From Candidatus Iainarchaeum sp. (GTDB taxonomy: Archaea; Iainarchaeota; Iainarchaeia; Iainarchaeales; JAFCFF01): 5,634 nucleotides of DNA. Under the pieces are notes generated by a model. The model worked only from the letters and a program-made list of their open reading frames with translations. It was not told where the DNA came from and did not search any database. Where the stretch lies: NCBI GenBank assembly GCA_017608775.1, contig JAFCFF010000033.1:1-5634 (forward strand), in the 5' to 3' direction. Position 1 is the first letter of the stretch; each line of letters opens with the position of its first letter. This document shows positions 5,395 to 5,634 of the stretch, piece by piece. Made by a program: the position numbers and the translations under genes.

Positions 5395-5604
5395 ATGGCG
5401 GAGGAAACAGCAAAAGCAGAGGTTGTTGAGGTTATAAAAAGAACCGGAGTTCATGGTGAGGTAACCCAGATTCTTGTAAAAGTTCTTGAGGGTAGTGAAA
5501 AGGGAAGAATAAAAAGAAGAAATGTTGTTGGGCCTGTCAAGAAAGGAGACATAATTATTCTAATGGATGTTGAGAGAGAGGCAAAGGAAATAAAGGGGAA
5601 GTAG
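5395..5604 (+). CDS. rps28e: 30S ribosomal protein eS28
   Basis: A 69-residue eS28, a small OB-fold protein near the mRNA exit side and E site of the 30S subunit, found in archaea and eukaryotes only. The conserved core is clear: [18 protein letters not shown] (16-33), [13 protein letters not shown] (36-48), [18 protein letters not shown] (49-66). The archaeal and eukaryotic consensus RTG-x-GEVTQV-x-V-x-(V/F)LEG and RNV-x-GPVR-x-GDIL is matched almost throughout. Only the first eight residues are a variable extension. ATG 5395 has a short GTGA SD-like site (5387-5390) 4 nt upstream, the same spacing seen before enolase. The gene lies 14 nt after L7Ae and 20 nt before eL24, so the three are almost surely co-transcribed. 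Confidence 0.95.
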   Translation: MAEETAKAEVVEVIKRTGVHGEVTQILVKVLEGSEKGRIKRRNVVGPVKKGDIIILMDVEREAKEIKGK

Positions 5605-5624
5605 TCTAGGTTTTTGGTGAGAGG

Positions 5625-5634
5625 ATGAGGTGTT
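5625..5634 (+). CDS. rpl24e: probable 50S ribosomal protein eL24, 5' end only
   Basis: Only ATG AGG TGT T is in the window, encoding M-R-C and one base more. GGTGA (5616-5620) is a good SD 4 nt upstream. eL24 begins with M-(K/R)-x-C-x-x-C zinc-finger sequence in archaea, and eL24 normally follows eS28, so the call rests on an SD, the cysteine at residue 3 and gene order. Three codons cannot prove it. Confidence 0.55.

Noticed and set aside
1..5634. Mobile elements, CRISPR arrays, defence genes, tRNA or rRNA genes.
   Set aside because: I looked for transposase-like products, spaced repeats and cloverleaf sequences and found none; nearly the whole window is occupied by identified genes.

Overview
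The window is a stretch of archaeal chromosome with every recognisable gene on the + strand. Archaeal origin follows from the gene set (Rpo10/RpoN, archaeal-type uS2 and uS9, L7Ae, eS28, an archaeal/eukaryotic-type GluRS, a TrmB-family regulator), TATA-box promoters, and Shine-Dalgarno (SD) sites that match the archaeal 16S rRNA 3' end (GGAGGTGAT-like). The DNA is AT-rich, roughly 35-38% GC by eye, lysine-rich, and uses only AGA/AGG for arginine. Short genes, a divergent enolase and a trimmed operon suggest a reduced-genome archaeon, possibly of the DPANN group. That placement is an inference, not something the sequence proves.

Layout: (1) positions 1-1672 hold a tight cluster: the 3' part of uS9, rpoN and an enolase. 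In many archaea the order is uL13-uS9-rpoN-rpoK-eno-uS2; here rpoK is absent between rpoN and eno. (2) 1673-1790 is a T-rich intergenic stretch with a perfect tandem 12-bp repeat, probably a terminator. (3) uS2 (1791-2462) follows, with a charged C-terminal tail. (4) 2463-2581 is an intergenic region with a good TATA box bracketed by a perfect 10-bp inverted repeat, a likely operator for the TrmB-family regulator behind it (2582-3310). (5) A glutamyl-tRNA synthetase (3342-4943) appears to be made from a leaderless mRNA, with its TATA box starting right at the regulator's stop codon. (6) A second translation cluster, L7Ae-eS28-eL24 (5018 to the window end), follows after a promoter region and a strong SD; eL24 is cut off after about three codons.

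Most genes serve translation: ribosomal proteins of both subunits, an RNA polymerase subunit and an aminoacyl-tRNA synthetase. Enolase is the glycolytic/gluconeogenic passenger conserved in this archaeal cluster. The TrmB-like regulator is the only transcription factor and might link sugar status to its own promoter or to neighbours. I see no mobile element, CRISPR array, tRNA or rRNA. The most notable points are the divergent enolase, the missing rpoK, the inverted repeat around the regulator's TATA box, the leaderless gltX promoter, the loss of a probable zinc site in GluRS, and the complete absence of CGN arginine codons.
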